From the NCBI GenBank assembly GCA_903907185.1, contig CAIVND010000147.1:1-8512 (forward strand): 8,512 nt of DNA, written 5' to 3'. Below are positions 7,386-8,512 of the stretch, piece after piece. The position numbers were made by a program, and so were the translations under genes. The stretch comes from an uncultured Acidimicrobiaceae bacterium. Its GTDB lineage: Bacteria; Actinomycetota; Acidimicrobiia; Acidimicrobiales; Bog-793. The first letter of the stretch is position 1; every line of letters begins with the position of its first letter. Under the pieces are notes generated by a model that did no database searches, had not been told where the DNA came from, and saw only the letters and a list, made by a program, of their open reading frames with translations.

Positions 7386-8512
7386 TCCACGTGGTTTCAT
7401 TAAGGTAAAGCGGGTCTCGCCGACTCGGCGGCCAATCAATGAGCGAATCTATGACTGGCATGAGGTTTATAACCCCTTCCCCGTCGACGAACTCCAACGC
7501 CAAGCCTCGCGGTGTATGGACTGCGGTATTCCGTTCTGCCACGAGGGTTGTCCACTTGGCAATCTCATCCCTGAGTGGAACGATCTCGTCTGGAGAGGAA
7601 ATATGCGAGTGGCGAGCGATCGTCTGCATGCCACCAACAACTTTCCTGAGTTCACCGGGAGACTGTGTCCTGCACCGTGTGAGGGATCGTGTGTCGTTGG
7701 GATCAACGACGATCCGGTTCTCATCAAACAGGTTGAGTATGAAATCGCAGAGTGGAGTGCCGATCAGGGTCTTTCACCACAGCCGGTCAGTCCTGCTACT
7801 GGTAAAAGGGTCGCTGTCGTTGGTTCGGGGCCGGCAGGTCTTGCTACAGCTCAGCAGCTCACCCGTGCTGGCCACGAGGTGGTTGTCTTTGAGCGGGGTG
7901 AGCTGATTGGTGGTCTGATGCGGTTTGGTGTGCCGGAGTTCAAACTTGAAAAGTCGATTATCGACCGACGACTCGTACAGATGGAGGCCGAGGGAACCCA
8001 GTTCCAGACTGGCGTGACCGTTGGAGTTGCAGAGAGTGATAGAGCGACGGCTCCAGGCGCAAAGATCATTTCGACCGATGAACTCCTGCAGAGCTTTGAT
8101 GCCGTCGCTCTTGCTATTGGATCAACTCGTCCGCGTGATCTTGTTGTTCCAGGTCGAGACCTTCAGGGAATCCATTTCGCGATGGATTACCTCAAAGAAT
8201 CGAACTTGGTCTGCGAGGGCAGCCAGGAACAAACATCGATATCGGCGGCGGGCAAACACGTCATCATCATCGGTGGGGGAGACACTGGGGCTGACTGTTT
8301 GGGTACCGTTCACCGACAGGGCGCAGCATCGGTGCAGCAGCTCGAGATCTTGCCAGAGCCGCCGAATGTACGTCCATCGACGAACCCGTGGCCGACTTGG
8401 CCCCTGATTCTTCGAACATCTGCAGCCCATGAAGAGGGTGGCGATCGCCTGTTTTCAGTCTCAACGCAAAAGTTCGTCGCTGATGGTGCTGGGAACGTTG
8501 CTGGTTTGATCA
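7378..8512 (+). CDS. gltD: Glutamate synthase (NADPH) small subunit, GltD, 3' end missing
   Basis: GltD is the beta subunit of GOGAT. It oxidises NADPH at FAD and passes electrons through [4Fe-4S] clusters to the GltB [3Fe-4S] centre and FMN. My translation from ATG at 7378 is open to the window edge: 378 residues of the roughly 470-490 usual. The N-terminal cluster domain has CMDCGIPFCHEGC (Cys46, 49, 54, 58) and CPAPCEGSC (Cys97, 101, 105). The FAD-binding GSGPAG is at 149-154, then GGLMRFGVPEFKL (178-190) and the second nucleotide-binding motif GGGDTGADC (299-307). NPWPTWPL and SAAHEEGGDR are typical of the GltD family. About a dozen residues near 218-230 look additional to the family pattern before the STDELLQSFDAV segment. 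The start overlaps the gltB stop (ATGGCTGA) and has no clear Shine-Dalgarno sequence, so 1:1 coupled synthesis with gltB is likely. The missing part should hold the last FAD-binding residues. Confidence 0.96.
   Translation, partial: MADPRGFIKVKRVSPTRRPINERIYDWHEVYNPFPVDELQRQASRCMDCGIPFCHEGCPLGNLIPEWNDLVWRGNMRVASDRLHATNNFPEFTGRLCPAPCEGSCVVGINDDPVLIKQVEYEIAEWSADQGLSPQPVSPATGKRVAVVGSGPAGLATAQQLTRAGHEVVVFERGELIGGLMRFGVPEFKLEKSIIDRRLVQMEAEGTQFQTGVTVGVAESDRATAPGAKIISTDELLQSFDAVALAIGSTRPRDLVVPGRDLQGIHFAMDYLKESNLVCEGSQEQTSISAAGKHVIIIGGGDTGADCLGTVHRQGAASVQQLEILPEPPNVRPSTNPWPTWPLILRTSAAHEEGGDRLFSVSTQKFVADGAGNVAGLI

Noticed and set aside
6819..7439. A 206-residue open frame on the minus strand antisense to gltB.
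   Set aside because: It lies opposite the well-conserved C-terminal beta-helix domain of GltB, shows no family motif, and is explained by codon composition on the other strand.
7439..7906. A 155-residue plus-strand open frame overlapping gltD, which might suggest a frameshift.
   Set aside because: The gltD frame from 7378 is continuous and carries all expected cysteine and nucleotide-binding motifs, so the other frame is a shadow.

Overview
The window holds two divergently transcribed, ordinary biosynthetic operons separated by a 158-base intergenic region. It is almost fully coding. I see no RNA genes, mobile elements, CRISPR arrays, phage genes or terminators. GC content looks to be in the mid-50s percent by eye. 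The protein signatures (ThiG with LVATAVTRAQDP, GltB with MMRVCHLDTCPVGIATQNP, GltD with CLGTVHRQGA and PWPTWPL) look actinobacterial. A moderate-GC actinobacterium, for example of the Acidimicrobiia, would fit; this is an inference from remembered family sequences, not a search result.

Minus strand, bases 1-2667, read right to left: thiO (glycine oxidase), thiS (sulfur carrier), thiG (thiazole synthase), thiD (HMP/HMP-P kinase, cut by the window edge). ThiO makes the glycine imine. ThiG joins it to 1-deoxy-D-xylulose 5-phosphate and to sulfur carried as thiocarboxylate on the ThiS C-terminus, giving the thiazole half of thiamine. ThiD makes the pyrimidine pyrophosphate half. thiC, thiE and thiF are not in the window.

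Intergenic region, bases 2668-2825: it carries an imperfect 13-base direct repeat 32 bases apart, two short palindromes, weak promoter-like hexamers for both directions, and a small hairpin followed by a Shine-Dalgarno sequence before gltB. No recognisable TPP riboswitch precedes thiO.

Plus strand, bases 2826-8512: gltB and gltD, the large and small subunits of NADPH-dependent glutamate synthase (GOGAT). GltD oxidises NADPH and passes electrons through FAD and Fe-S centres to the FMN of GltB. GltB hydrolyses glutamine and uses the ammonia to convert 2-oxoglutarate to glutamate. gltD runs off the right edge.

I did not find a new biological system. The points most worth a second look are a roughly threefold excess of GATC over the whole window, identical 8-base gene overlaps at three junctions in both operons, a thiS-thiG pair in one frame separated by a single TAG, and the phased repeat in the shared control region.
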